From an uncultured Duncaniella sp. (GTDB lineage: Bacteria > Bacteroidota > Bacteroidia > Bacteroidales > Muribaculaceae), in contig CAJTMJ010000016.1 of assembly GCA_910577335.1 (NCBI GenBank), positions 1-64,000 on the forward strand: a stretch of 64,000 nucleotides of DNA, written 5' to 3'. Each line of letters starts with the position of its first letter. Positions within the stretch are counted from its first letter, which is position 1. Position numbers and translations under genes: made by a program. Under the pieces are notes generated by a model. That model saw only the letters and a program-made list of their open reading frames with translations. It was not told where the DNA came from and did no database searches. Below are positions 45,701-53,867 of this stretch, piece after piece.

Positions 45701-45926
45701 GAACCTCTCTGTCGGCTACACTCTCCCGGCTTCGTTCACACGTAAATTCAGCGTAGAGTCTCTTCGCGTTTACTGCAACATTCAGAATTTGCACACATTC
45801 ACCAAATATAAGGGTTATGACCCTGAAATCGGTGCTTATAACCAGAACGTGCTTCTTAGAGGCGTTGACTATGCCCGCTATCCTTCACAGCGTATGTTCA
45901 CTTTCGGTCTGAATGTTAGTCTTTAA
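42747..45926 (+). CDS. SusC-like TonB-dependent outer-membrane transporter
   Basis: This 1059-residue protein imports oligosaccharides across the outer membrane using TonB energy. After the signal peptide come a carboxypeptidase-regulatory-like domain (about 45-120; GTVTSESDGEPLIGVSV), the TonB-box region DDVVVIGYGT and the plug domain with the SusC motif IRGTNSLNGNEPLYVIDG. The 22-strand barrel ends in FTFGLNVSL. The start at 42747 is chosen because the ATG six bases earlier meets a stop after four codons. SusD follows 17 bases downstream. Confidence 0.97.
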   Translation: MSKLFSRKQLFLRFSEAVMIISLLLLPALSLSAATGPKITVSGTVTSESDGEPLIGVSVLVKGTNEGVATDIDGHFSLKASKGDVLIFSYIGYMTTEVKIENSVVNVALKDDMLKLDDVVVIGYGTMKRSDITGSVVSVGADDIKKTVVTSVDQALQGRAAGVQVTQNSGSPGGGISVAIRGTNSLNGNEPLYVIDGVAVDGKSSDGKTSALSTVNPSDIVSMEVLKDASATAIYGSRASNGVVLITTRRGQAGMTRVTYEGYYALQQIPERLKTMNLRQYAQLYNERVEVLGWGERPEFADPSILGDGTDWQKEIFNDAGMWNHQVTISGGSEATQFLISGSYTDQDGIAVGSGFERFTARINVDTKVADWLQVGAQSSLSRTKRNNTIDDNNVILTALRQLPEVPAKNPDGSWGYQENNQLGIYYTNPLADALTRENYNKGLQALINAYATITFMPGLTARIEYGGSFDRGNSYYFQPEMKLGQFKQTSKSERSASNSRYTSFKQYVTFMRDFGRHSVNVMAGHESQESKWENLSAARTGYLFNNIHAINVGDLKTATNGSGSGTFAIESYYGRLNYNFDNRYLITATLRADGSSAFGKDNRWGWFPSAAIAWRLKNEAFLKDVIWLSDAKFRLGWGIVGNQNAGNYAYGATMATVATPWGTGFYPGKFANSKLKWEETHSYNVGLDLTLFNNRIEFIFDAYLKNTDNLLMQAALPAYISGAIQSPWVNTGEMRNKGFEFTLNTVNISNRDFSWTSGLTFSLNRNKVLDLYTESTGIQGKIGNDVFTYTTVGNPVAQFYGYKVIGMFEKESDFYMKDANGDFILDSTGNPRFVAIPENKEIAEGTGVWYGDYIYEDINGDGVIDEKDRTYIGNPEPKFTFGFNNTITWKGLDFNLFLTGSVGNDGYNYLLQEQSDPANRWSTLASVCDYAKLALIDPEGGRTLQNMYVSNPGATTYRIDQSASNQNSRTSNVYVEDASYLRIKNLSVGYTLPASFTRKFSVESLRVYCNIQNLHTFTKYKGYDPEIGAYNQNVLLRGVDYARYPSQRMFTFGLNVSL

Positions 45927-45943
45927 CCAATTGAATTTAAAAC

Positions 45944-47605
45944 ATGAAAATTAATAAATATATAATCGGATTGGCAGTGTTGCTCGGAGCCACATCGTGC
46001 GGTGACGATTTCCTTAACAGGGTTCCTGACAACGAATTCGTGGACGAGAACTTCTACGCTTCTGATGCTGCCGTTGCTGCCGGCACCGCACCTCTCTACA
46101 ATAGAGCTTGGTTTGACTATCATTCACGTTCGATAGTCCTGCTCGGCAGTTTGCGTTCAAATGACGTTTATTCTCCCTATAACAATCCTCAGTTCACTCT
46201 CTTCACTGTGGACGCCCTTAACAGCAACCTCGCAAACGCATGGCAGGGTCTGTTCTCCGTGGTGACCATCGCTAACTCCACCATTGAGAACATAAACACC
46301 AAATGTCTCCCTGAAGTCACTGAACGTGCCAAGGAAATAGCTATCGCTGAAGCCCGCTTGATGAGAGCATGTGCTTATTACTATGCGCTTCATATCTGGG
46401 GACCGGTTATCCTTTTCGAAGATAATCAGGATATCGTTGACAATCCCGTGCGTCCGAGAAACTATGAGGAGGATGTCTTCAAGTTTATCATTCGTGACCT
46501 CGAATTTGCAGCTGAAAAACTCCCTGTGACACCTGCCACTACCGGCCGTGCCACCTGCTGGAGTGCCAAGGCTATGTTGGCTAAGACTTATCTCAGCCGT
46601 GCCGGATGGGATAAGACTGAGAGAAATCAGGCTGACCTTGACAAATGTAAGGAAGCTTGTCTTGATGTGATCAATAACAGCGGCTCGGAGCTGATGGCTG
46701 ATTATCACGACCTGTTCAAGTATCGTCACAATAACAACATCGAGTCACTGTTGCAGATGCAATGGTATGCTTCTTCTGAAAGTGTTTGGTATGCTTGTAA
46801 CACTCTTCTCCCTGACTTGTGCGGCGATTCCAAGATGATTGGCGGTGTGGCTGCATGGAGTGCCTATAACCCAGGTGCAGATATGCTTATGCAATACCGT
46901 TACAAAGCTAATAACGGTAACTATAAGTGGGAAACCATACGCCGTGACGCTACTTTTACCACTCCCGGTGTCCACTACAACTATATTTGTATAGCTGACG
47001 GCGGGTACACATACGAAGGCAAGACATCAATTGTGAAGAAAGGCGTTGTCGGTGGTCCCGATGATGACAATGACGGATATGTGTCAAGTATGAACTCTCC
47101 GCTTAACACCTATATCGTCCGTCTCGCTGACATCTACCTTACTTATACTGACGCATGTCTCGGTAATAAAAACTCTATCTCCGGTGACGAAATCAAATAC
47201 TTCAACGCCGTGCGCCGTCGTGCCGGAATTGATGAAGCTACTTCTGTCACTCTCGATGATTTGATCCGTGAGCATCGTGTGGAATTCTCAATGGAATATC
47301 AGAACTGGTATTACCTGATCGACATCTACAAATGGAAACCTGAAAAGATGTTGCAATATTTCAACAGCCAGTATAGAGGTTATACATGGGATGAAATTGC
47401 CGTAGGAAAGAATCAGGAACTCTCCTTCGTATCAAGTGGCGAGGACTGGAAAACTTATGAAGAAACCGAATTTGGTCCCCTCATCGTGCCGTCAGTCAAA
47501 GCTAATATCAATGCGGGCAACATATTCCTCCCTTATCCTGAAACTGACGTGATTCAGAATCCGCTTCTTAAGGCTGAGCCCGAACATTATAAATTTAACG
47601 ATTAA
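45944..47605 (+). CDS. SusD/RagB-like surface glycan-binding lipoprotein
   Basis: This 553-residue lipoprotein has a signal ending LLGATSC with Cys19, then GDDFLNRVP typical of SusD N-termini. Tetratricopeptide-like helices scaffold the binding face, with characteristic segments such as EIAIAEARLMRACAYYYAL and the C-terminal REHRVEFSMEYQNWYYLIDI. SusD forms the lid of the SusC barrel and binds the glycan. Its order and spacing with SusC are canonical. Confidence 0.96.
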   Translation: MKINKYIIGLAVLLGATSCGDDFLNRVPDNEFVDENFYASDAAVAAGTAPLYNRAWFDYHSRSIVLLGSLRSNDVYSPYNNPQFTLFTVDALNSNLANAWQGLFSVVTIANSTIENINTKCLPEVTERAKEIAIAEARLMRACAYYYALHIWGPVILFEDNQDIVDNPVRPRNYEEDVFKFIIRDLEFAAEKLPVTPATTGRATCWSAKAMLAKTYLSRAGWDKTERNQADLDKCKEACLDVINNSGSELMADYHDLFKYRHNNNIESLLQMQWYASSESVWYACNTLLPDLCGDSKMIGGVAAWSAYNPGADMLMQYRYKANNGNYKWETIRRDATFTTPGVHYNYICIADGGYTYEGKTSIVKKGVVGGPDDDNDGYVSSMNSPLNTYIVRLADIYLTYTDACLGNKNSISGDEIKYFNAVRRRAGIDEATSVTLDDLIREHRVEFSMEYQNWYYLIDIYKWKPEKMLQYFNSQYRGYTWDEIAVGKNQELSFVSSGEDWKTYEETEFGPLIVPSVKANINAGNIFLPYPETDVIQNPLLKAEPEHYKFND

Positions 47606-47616
47606 TTCACCGTATC

Positions 47617-49110
47617 ATGAACAGACTTTATATATTGCTGGCAGCGTTGCTTGCCAATATTGCGCTTCTTTCGTTAGCGTCATGTTCCGACGATGATAAC
47701 GGCGGCGGTCAGCCGGTGATCGACTGTGTGCGCACAACTGATCCGGAGCTTGCTGACTCCACCTTTACCGATGCCATGGTGGGACAGTTGATACTTATAC
47801 AGGGTTCAAACCTGCATAATGCAGTGCATGTGTATATCAACGATCAGGATGTTTACTTCAACAGTAACTATAACACTTCAACTCACCTTATCGTCACTAT
47901 CCCTCAGGACCTCGTGGTGCGCGGTATGGATGAATCTCTTCCGCTTGAGATCAGAGTGGAGACTACTCATGGTACTGCCACTTACGCTTTCCATGTGATA
48001 GCCGGGTATCCCGAACTTGAACTTTATAAGGCTCAGCTCACTGTCAACGATCAGGGTGTGGCTGAGATGGTTCCCGGTCAGGAGGTGACTCTTGTTGGTT
48101 CCACTTTGCATGAGGTTGAACATATCTTTGTTACCGACCTTGACACAGTGCCTTTGTTTGAGATAACCGAATTTTCGGTTAACACCGACCGTACCGAGAT
48201 AAAATTGAGAATGCCTGCCAATGAAATTCCCGACAAGGGTATCTATATGGTGCAGTGCTATGCCGGCGATGCTTACTGCGGCTTCTCAAGATCTCCCCAG
48301 AAACCGATTCTGACCGACATCTCTACTGATATGCCTATACCGGGTCAGCGTGTTGAGATATATGGTAAATATCTTACCGACCTTACCACATTGAATATCG
48401 GTGGTGAGATCAACATCGATGTGAACACAGTTGAGACAAATGAAAACATGGATAAACTTGTGTTCACAATGCCTGACCAGTTGCCTTCAAACAGCTCTAA
48501 CGGTTTGATTACAGTGGCTACGCTTGGCGGTCGTGCTTCTCTCCAGTTTTACAATTATAGCCGTGTTTATGAGGACTTCGATGGTCATGGTACTTCTATG
48601 GCATACGGTTGGGGTACTAACCACTTCTGTAGCTATCCTAATTGGGGATGGGCTGCCGTTCCGGAAACATGTCCTATTAAGAAGTCTGCCGGATACTTCA
48701 TCTACTTCGAAGGCTTCACTTGCTGGTGGGACCATAACCTTACCATTAACTCTAAAGCCACACCCACAGGTATTGATGCTTCAACACCGTTGAGCGACAT
48801 CGAACTCCGCTATGAAGTTTATATGCACGAACAGTTTACTGTCGCTGAGACTATGACTTCAACCATCACTGTGTTTGGTAAGGAGAAAGCAGGAATCGCT
48901 ATCGCTGACCGTGTGACAGGCAAGCTGATGCCCGGTGAATGGATGTCAGTGGCTATACCTATGTCAGAGATAGCACCCGGTGTAGCAACTTACGGTGATC
49001 TGTGCGCTTCCGATCCCGGTGGTGACAACTTCAAGATTTTCCTTGGATATAACAATACCGGTGATAATGTGATTATCGCATACGACAACTTCCGCTTATA
49101 TGTTAAATAA
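47617..49110 (+). CDS. Surface glycan-binding lipoprotein with IPT/TIG-like repeats
   Basis: This 497-residue lipoprotein has a lipobox LASC (Cys23) and an acidic SDDDNGGG linker. Three Ig-like IPT/TIG units follow (roughly 35-130, 135-225 and 225-305; each has a GQ...V.I.G...L pattern). A C-terminal aromatic-rich domain (about 310-497; WGWAAVP, FTCWWDHN) is the likely glycan-binding site. The architecture matches SGBP-B proteins of xyloglucan and related beta-glucan loci. It lies 11 bases after susD. Confidence 0.87.
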   Translation: MNRLYILLAALLANIALLSLASCSDDDNGGGQPVIDCVRTTDPELADSTFTDAMVGQLILIQGSNLHNAVHVYINDQDVYFNSNYNTSTHLIVTIPQDLVVRGMDESLPLEIRVETTHGTATYAFHVIAGYPELELYKAQLTVNDQGVAEMVPGQEVTLVGSTLHEVEHIFVTDLDTVPLFEITEFSVNTDRTEIKLRMPANEIPDKGIYMVQCYAGDAYCGFSRSPQKPILTDISTDMPIPGQRVEIYGKYLTDLTTLNIGGEINIDVNTVETNENMDKLVFTMPDQLPSNSSNGLITVATLGGRASLQFYNYSRVYEDFDGHGTSMAYGWGTNHFCSYPNWGWAAVPETCPIKKSAGYFIYFEGFTCWWDHNLTINSKATPTGIDASTPLSDIELRYEVYMHEQFTVAETMTSTITVFGKEKAGIAIADRVTGKLMPGEWMSVAIPMSEIAPGVATYGDLCASDPGGDNFKIFLGYNNTGDNVIIAYDNFRLYVK

Positions 49111-49122
49111 CAGTAAAGGAAT

Positions 49123-50586
49123 ATGAAACATCAATTTAAATACATATCAAAGCTCATGTTCTTGGTGAGCCTGTTGCTCCCCTCTGTCGGAATTGTGTCT
49201 TGTTCCGATGACCATGATAAATTCGTGCCGGAAGGACCCGTAGAACTTTCTGTGACTCGTGACGGCGCTAATGTGGATGCTTTGGATTTCGGCACTTACG
49301 GTGGTAGTGTGTTGGTCACTCTTAAGACCAATGCATACTGGGATATTACAGTGCCGGAAGGAGCTGATTGGCTTGTGCTTTCAAATCGTTCAGGCGATCC
49401 TACACAGGGTATGCCCGAAAAAACTGACGAGCCTCGTTATATCAAGCTTACAGCTCAACCTCTCGGAAAAGATGATGCTACTCGCACTTGTCAAGTGACA
49501 TTCCGTGCGGCAGATGTTGTGAAGACTATCACTGTTACTCAAAAACAACCTTCGGCTGCCGATGAGTCAGGCTGGGAATCAGCATACGTTGCCAACCGTA
49601 ATATGGCTGTGGGTATCAACCTCTATAATACCCTTGATGCTGTAGGCGATTGGTTTGATCCGGATGATATCGTGGCTTGCGAGACTTGCTGGGGTCAGCC
49701 TCTTGCTACTCAGGAGTGGTTTGATGCTGTTGCCGCTGCCGGTTTCAAAGGTGTGCGTGTCCCTGTGACTTGGTGGTTGCACATGGATGAAAACTGGGTG
49801 GTGAAAGAACCTTGGATAAACCGTGTGGAAGAAGTAGTTAACTATGCACTCAATGCCGGTCTATATTGTATACTCAATGTGCATCATGACACCGGTCAGG
49901 ATGGCTGGCTCTGTGCTGATTTGGCAAATATCGATCCTATATCAAAGAAATTTGAAAGTCTTTGGACTCAGATTGCCAATCGTTTTAACAAGTATGGCGA
50001 AAAACTGCTGTTCGAGGGTTATAACGAGATGCTTGATGGCGCAAACTCTTGGGTTGAGCCTGTAGCAGGCGGTTATGAGGCAGTAAATATCCTTGCTCAG
50101 AAGTTTGTCGATACTGTACGCGCCACAGGTGGAAACAATGCTCACCGTAACCTTATCGTAAATACTTACGGTGGAGGTGGAAGTCAGACACGTTTCGACA
50201 ATTTCGTGATTCCGAATGATAAGATTGGTGGTCACCTTCTTGTGCAGGTTCATAATTATAGCCCGTCGGCATTCTCTAACCTTAACGGTGAGATTGATGA
50301 TGACAAGCTTCCTGTTTGGACACCTGAATTCGAAAACATACTTGCCAAGGAACTGGATGTTATGATTGAATTCTCCAATAAATACAGCATACCTGTCGTA
50401 ATCGGCGAATGTGCCGCATACGAAAAGATTGCTGATGAGGAAAAAGCTAAATATGGCGAATTCATCACTACTTATTCCAAGGGTAAAGCAGATGTTAGTG
50501 TGTTCTATTGGGGCAACATGATTGACCGTACAACTTATAAAACCATGTATCCTCTTCTTGTGAAAGGATTCCTGAAAGGCGCTTAA
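49123..50586 (+). CDS. Surface endo-beta-glucanase, BACON-GH5 (GH5_4-like)
   Basis: This 487-residue lipoprotein has a lipobox GIVSC (Cys27), a BACON domain (about 40-142) and a GH5 TIM barrel (about 155-480). The acid/base is Glu302 in FEGYNEM and the nucleophile Glu429 in VVIGECAAY. NTLDAVG (169-175) followed by ETCWGQP resembles subfamily GH5_4, which includes endo-xyloglucanases, lichenases and endoglucanases. The BACON-GH5_4 plan is that of BoGH5A. It would cut the backbone at the cell surface for SusCD import. It ends the operon, before a strong terminator. Confidence 0.9.
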   Translation: MKHQFKYISKLMFLVSLLLPSVGIVSCSDDHDKFVPEGPVELSVTRDGANVDALDFGTYGGSVLVTLKTNAYWDITVPEGADWLVLSNRSGDPTQGMPEKTDEPRYIKLTAQPLGKDDATRTCQVTFRAADVVKTITVTQKQPSAADESGWESAYVANRNMAVGINLYNTLDAVGDWFDPDDIVACETCWGQPLATQEWFDAVAAAGFKGVRVPVTWWLHMDENWVVKEPWINRVEEVVNYALNAGLYCILNVHHDTGQDGWLCADLANIDPISKKFESLWTQIANRFNKYGEKLLFEGYNEMLDGANSWVEPVAGGYEAVNILAQKFVDTVRATGGNNAHRNLIVNTYGGGGSQTRFDNFVIPNDKIGGHLLVQVHNYSPSAFSNLNGEIDDDKLPVWTPEFENILAKELDVMIEFSNKYSIPVVIGECAAYEKIADEEKAKYGEFITTYSKGKADVSVFYWGNMIDRTTYKTMYPLLVKGFLKGA

Positions 50587-50605
50587 TAAGTTAGATAATT
50601 AATTG

Positions 50606-50655
50606 TGAAAATCCTCTGCGGTAAATCAATGCCGCAGAGGATTTTCATTTTATTA
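50606..50655 (+). terminator. Strong terminator at the end of the glycan locus
   Basis: A perfect 16-bp stem, 50606-50621 with 50632-50647, has a 10-base loop and is followed by a T-rich tail. It closes the SusC-GH5 operon 20 bases after the GH5 stop. Confidence 0.93.
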
Positions 50656-50694
50656 TTTTACAAATGGCTGTTTTAATCAGCCGGGTTAATCTCC

Positions 50695-51195
50695 TTAGAA
50701 AAGTGGGAGGGTGGAGTCGGAATAGACAAATTTGGTGTCAAATTCCTGTTGTGACATGGTGAGTATCAGAACGCCTTGCACTATCATTAATATCTCCCAA
50801 AGTCCGCATGTGATAAGTGTTAATACTATTGTTAGAATACCGGCTCCGATTTTTCCGAGATAAAAATATTGCACGCCAAGACCACCGAGCAGAATGGCTA
50901 ATATGCCCGCTGCGGTTTTATCTTTGCCTGACTGAGATACGTAGTAATTGTTTCCGGGTTGACCGTAGAATTGCTGTTGGTATCCGTAGCCTCCGGCATT
51001 GGCATGGGGTGGAGGTGGAGTTTGGGTGTTGCAGAAAAGGTCGCTGAATTCCGGTACTTGTGCCGCAGGCATCCATTGGCTCATTCCGTCACGCCATACC
51101 ATAGTGGCAGGTGTCAAACTCATATTTCGGACTTCTTCCATCGTCAACGGTCCTACCTGAGAATCATTGACTAAAACGTACCAGTATTGTTGCAT
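50695..51195 (-). CDS. GYF_2-TM2 domain membrane protein
   Basis: This 166-residue protein has an N-terminal GYF_2 (DUF4339) domain (about 4-55; WYVLVNDSQVGPLTMEEV), then a Pro/Gly/Tyr/Gln-rich linker (57-88). A TM2 domain follows with two membrane segments (about 93-113 and 118-145; GGLGVQYFYLGKIGAGIL). GYF_2-type domains are thought to bind proline-rich peptides. The function is unknown. It faces the glycan locus terminator and lies upstream of nothing obvious. Confidence 0.85.
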   Translation of the reverse strand: MQQYWYVLVNDSQVGPLTMEEVRNMSLTPATMVWRDGMSQWMPAAQVPEFSDLFCNTQTPPPPHANAGGYGYQQQFYGQPGNNYYVSQSGKDKTAAGILAILLGGLGVQYFYLGKIGAGILTIVLTLITCGLWEILMIVQGVLILTMSQQEFDTKFVYSDSTLPLF

Positions 51196-51254
51196 AGTGT
51201 TGGTATTGGGTGAGAGATTTATGAAATGTTTATCTGATGGTTACATATCTGTTG

Positions 51255-52559
51255 TCATCTGGTCATAAGAAACGATTTGAAGTCGGCAAATTCCGTCGTC
51301 ATGGGCACTGACTGCTTTTCACCTTTCATAAATGCCGCAAGACGGTCAGGAATAGTGACCTCGGCACCAATTATCGGCTCCACAGTATCTTTGAATTTGG
51401 CAGGATGTGCCGTTTCAAGGAACACTCCGGTTTCGCCGGGCCGTAGCCCCTCTTTTAATGCCCTGTAGCCGCAAGCCCCGTGCGGGTCAAGTGTGTAGCC
51501 TGTGGTGTCATGACATTCTTTCATTGTCTCGGCAATCTGTTCGTCGGTGTATGTGGCTCCGCTGATAAGTGAAGTGATGCGACCGTGATCACAGCCATAA
51601 AGGTCAAGGATACGTGCGAAGTTGCTCGGGTCGCCGACATCCATCGCATTGGCTATAGTCTGACGGCTTGGTTTGGGAGAGTATACACCGGTCATCAGGT
51701 AATTATAGAATATATCGTTAGCATTGTTGGCTGCAATGAATCGTTTTATAGGCAGTCCCATGCGGTGAGCGAAAAGTCCGGCTGTGATGTTTCCGAAATT
51801 TCCACTTGGAACGCTGATTACGAGCTGGTCGGCAAGCCCTTTTTCCTTCATGCGGGCGTAAGCGTTGAAATAATAGAATGCCTGAGGGAGGAAGCGAGCC
51901 ACATTTATGGAATTGGCTGAGGTAAGCTTTATATGGTCGCAAAGCTCTGCATCCATGAAGGCTGATTTTACAAGGCTTTGGCAATCATCGAACACGCCGT
52001 CAACCTCAATGGCTGTTATATTCTTGCCAAGTGTGGTGAACTGACATTCCTGAATCGGGCTGACTTTCCCTTTTGGGTAGAGCACATATACATGAATCCC
52101 TTCCACGCCAAGAAAACCGTTGGCGACAGCAGAGCCGGTGTCACCGCTTGTGGCAACAAGCACATTGACCTCTTTGCCGTCATTTTGACGCTTGATGAAA
52201 TATTGTAGCAGACGTGCCATAAAGCGTGCGCCTACATCTTTGAACGCAAGCGTGGGACCATGGAAAAGTTCGAGGGAATAAATCGACGGTTCAACCTCCA
52301 CTACCGGGCAGTCAAATGCCAGTGTGTCACATACGATACGGTCAATATCCTCTTTGGGTATATCCTCGCCGAAGAAAGCTTCCGCAACACGGCAAGCTAT
52401 CTCTTGGAAGGTGAATTTATCAATGTTTTCAAAAAATTCATCAGGCAGACGGTCGATATGCTCAGGCATGAAAAGTCCCCTGTCTGAGGCAAGTCCTTTC
52501 ACTACGGCTTCTTCAAGCGAAGCGGCGGGAGCGTGATGATTTGTGCTGTAATATTTCAT
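51255..52559 (-). CDS. thrC: Threonine synthase
   Basis: This 434-residue PLP enzyme converts O-phosphohomoserine to threonine. The PLP-binding Lys107 lies in HGPTLAFKDVGARF, and ATSGDTGSAVANG is the phosphate-binding loop. The length fits the shorter class of bacterial threonine synthases. It is the third gene of the thr operon, 58 bases after the phosphoglycerate-mutase-like gene. Confidence 0.96.
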   Translation of the reverse strand: MKYYSTNHHAPAASLEEAVVKGLASDRGLFMPEHIDRLPDEFFENIDKFTFQEIACRVAEAFFGEDIPKEDIDRIVCDTLAFDCPVVEVEPSIYSLELFHGPTLAFKDVGARFMARLLQYFIKRQNDGKEVNVLVATSGDTGSAVANGFLGVEGIHVYVLYPKGKVSPIQECQFTTLGKNITAIEVDGVFDDCQSLVKSAFMDAELCDHIKLTSANSINVARFLPQAFYYFNAYARMKEKGLADQLVISVPSGNFGNITAGLFAHRMGLPIKRFIAANNANDIFYNYLMTGVYSPKPSRQTIANAMDVGDPSNFARILDLYGCDHGRITSLISGATYTDEQIAETMKECHDTTGYTLDPHGACGYRALKEGLRPGETGVFLETAHPAKFKDTVEPIIGAEVTIPDRLAAFMKGEKQSVPMTTEFADFKSFLMTR

Positions 52560-52617
52560 TGTGAGAAAATTTCTTACGATATGGGAGAAAAATGTGAGAT
52601 GATTATAGATATATGGA

Positions 52618-53853
52618 TTAGAATTTCATGAACTCTTCCATGAACTGAGATAGACGTAGCAGTCCGTATGAACCTTTGGCACAGGATGTTTCTGAGTATC
52701 TGTCTACTGAATCGGGAGTGATGCCCTTATGCCAGATGGTGAACGGCACAGGCTCGCCTACATGTATACGTTTCTCCACAGGTGTTGCGTGATCGGGGAG
52801 GAGTGCCACGCATACCGGTTCATCCCATTTCTCTATTTCATTTATTATGGGATTCACCACTCTGTGATCAAGATACTCGATAGCTTTAGTCTTGAGATCG
52901 AGGTCTCCGTCATGTCCGGCTTCATCGGTAGCTTCTATATGGAGAAACACGAAATCATCAGTGCGCAGAGCTTCAATGGCAGCCTGAGCCTTCCCTTCAT
53001 AATTCGTATTGGCAAGCCCGGTAGCCCCCGGTACTATTTTTATATGCAATCCCGCATAATGCCCGATACCTCTTATGAGGTCCACCGCTGAGATCACAGT
53101 ACCGGTTTTGATCTGGGGATAGCTTTCCTGAAGGGTCATCATGCGAGGTCGGTAACCACCGCTCCATGGCCAGATGGAGTTGGCGGTAGGCTGCCCCTTA
53201 GCTTCCCTTTCAAGATTGAACGGGTGCTTGGCAAGGAGTTCCTGCGAGCGAATGATGAGGTTGTTGATGAGGTCGGCGGTCTCTTGTGGGGATAGACGTC
53301 CCGGTTCCTCGGCTATTTGGGGAATAGGCTTTACCAATAGCGGTTTCCACTCTTCGCCCGGATGGTCGTGGGGCGGGGCGCACTCTATATGTTTGCTTTC
53401 ACCTCTGATTACAAGCAGATGTCTGTATTGTATACCGGTGATGAATTTAACACGGTCTGAGCCGAGTTTTTCATCAAGATATTTTATCAGCAAGTCACCC
53501 TCTTCGGTGGTCAGATGTCCTCCGTGGTGGTTTTTGATCACACCGTCGGCGAGGGTGATTATGTTGCAGCGTATAGCCATGTCGTCAGGGCGCATCTCGT
53601 AGCCAATGCTTGCGGCTTCAAGCGGTCCTCTCCCTTCGTAGACCTCGTTCAGGTCATATCCGAGTATGGCTGTATTGGCAACCTCGCTTCCGGGCTTGAA
53701 CCCGTCAGGAATAGTTGCTAATAATCCGGAACGACCCTCACGTGCAAGTCTATCCATCGCAGGGGTGTCGGCTGCTTCAAGCGGTGTTTTGCCGTTGAAT
53801 TTGGCAATGGGGTGATCTGACATCCCGTCACCGAGAATTATGATATGTTTCAT
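52618..53853 (-). CDS. Phosphoglycerate-mutase-like protein, probable homoserine kinase
   Basis: This 411-residue alkaline-phosphatase-superfamily protein resembles archaeal-type cofactor-independent phosphoglycerate mutase. Metal-site motifs include ILGDGMSD (Asp8), GSEVANTAILGYD, HIEATDEAGHDGD and LLPDHATP. It lies between thrA and thrC, 14 bases after thrA, exactly where homoserine kinase (thrB) would sit, and no GHMP kinase gene is in the window. Genetic work on Bacteroides thetaiotaomicron is recalled to support homoserine kinase activity for this family. The automatic name 'phosphoglycerate mutase' is therefore probably wrong here. Confidence 0.85.
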   Translation of the reverse strand: MKHIIILGDGMSDHPIAKFNGKTPLEAADTPAMDRLAREGRSGLLATIPDGFKPGSEVANTAILGYDLNEVYEGRGPLEAASIGYEMRPDDMAIRCNIITLADGVIKNHHGGHLTTEEGDLLIKYLDEKLGSDRVKFITGIQYRHLLVIRGESKHIECAPPHDHPGEEWKPLLVKPIPQIAEEPGRLSPQETADLINNLIIRSQELLAKHPFNLEREAKGQPTANSIWPWSGGYRPRMMTLQESYPQIKTGTVISAVDLIRGIGHYAGLHIKIVPGATGLANTNYEGKAQAAIEALRTDDFVFLHIEATDEAGHDGDLDLKTKAIEYLDHRVVNPIINEIEKWDEPVCVALLPDHATPVEKRIHVGEPVPFTIWHKGITPDSVDRYSETSCAKGSYGLLRLSQFMEEFMKF

Positions 53854-53867
53854 AAACTCACCCTGCG

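Noticed and set aside
46157..46729. 190-codon minus-strand frame
   Set aside because: It is antisense to the SusD-like gene and lacks any family resemblance.
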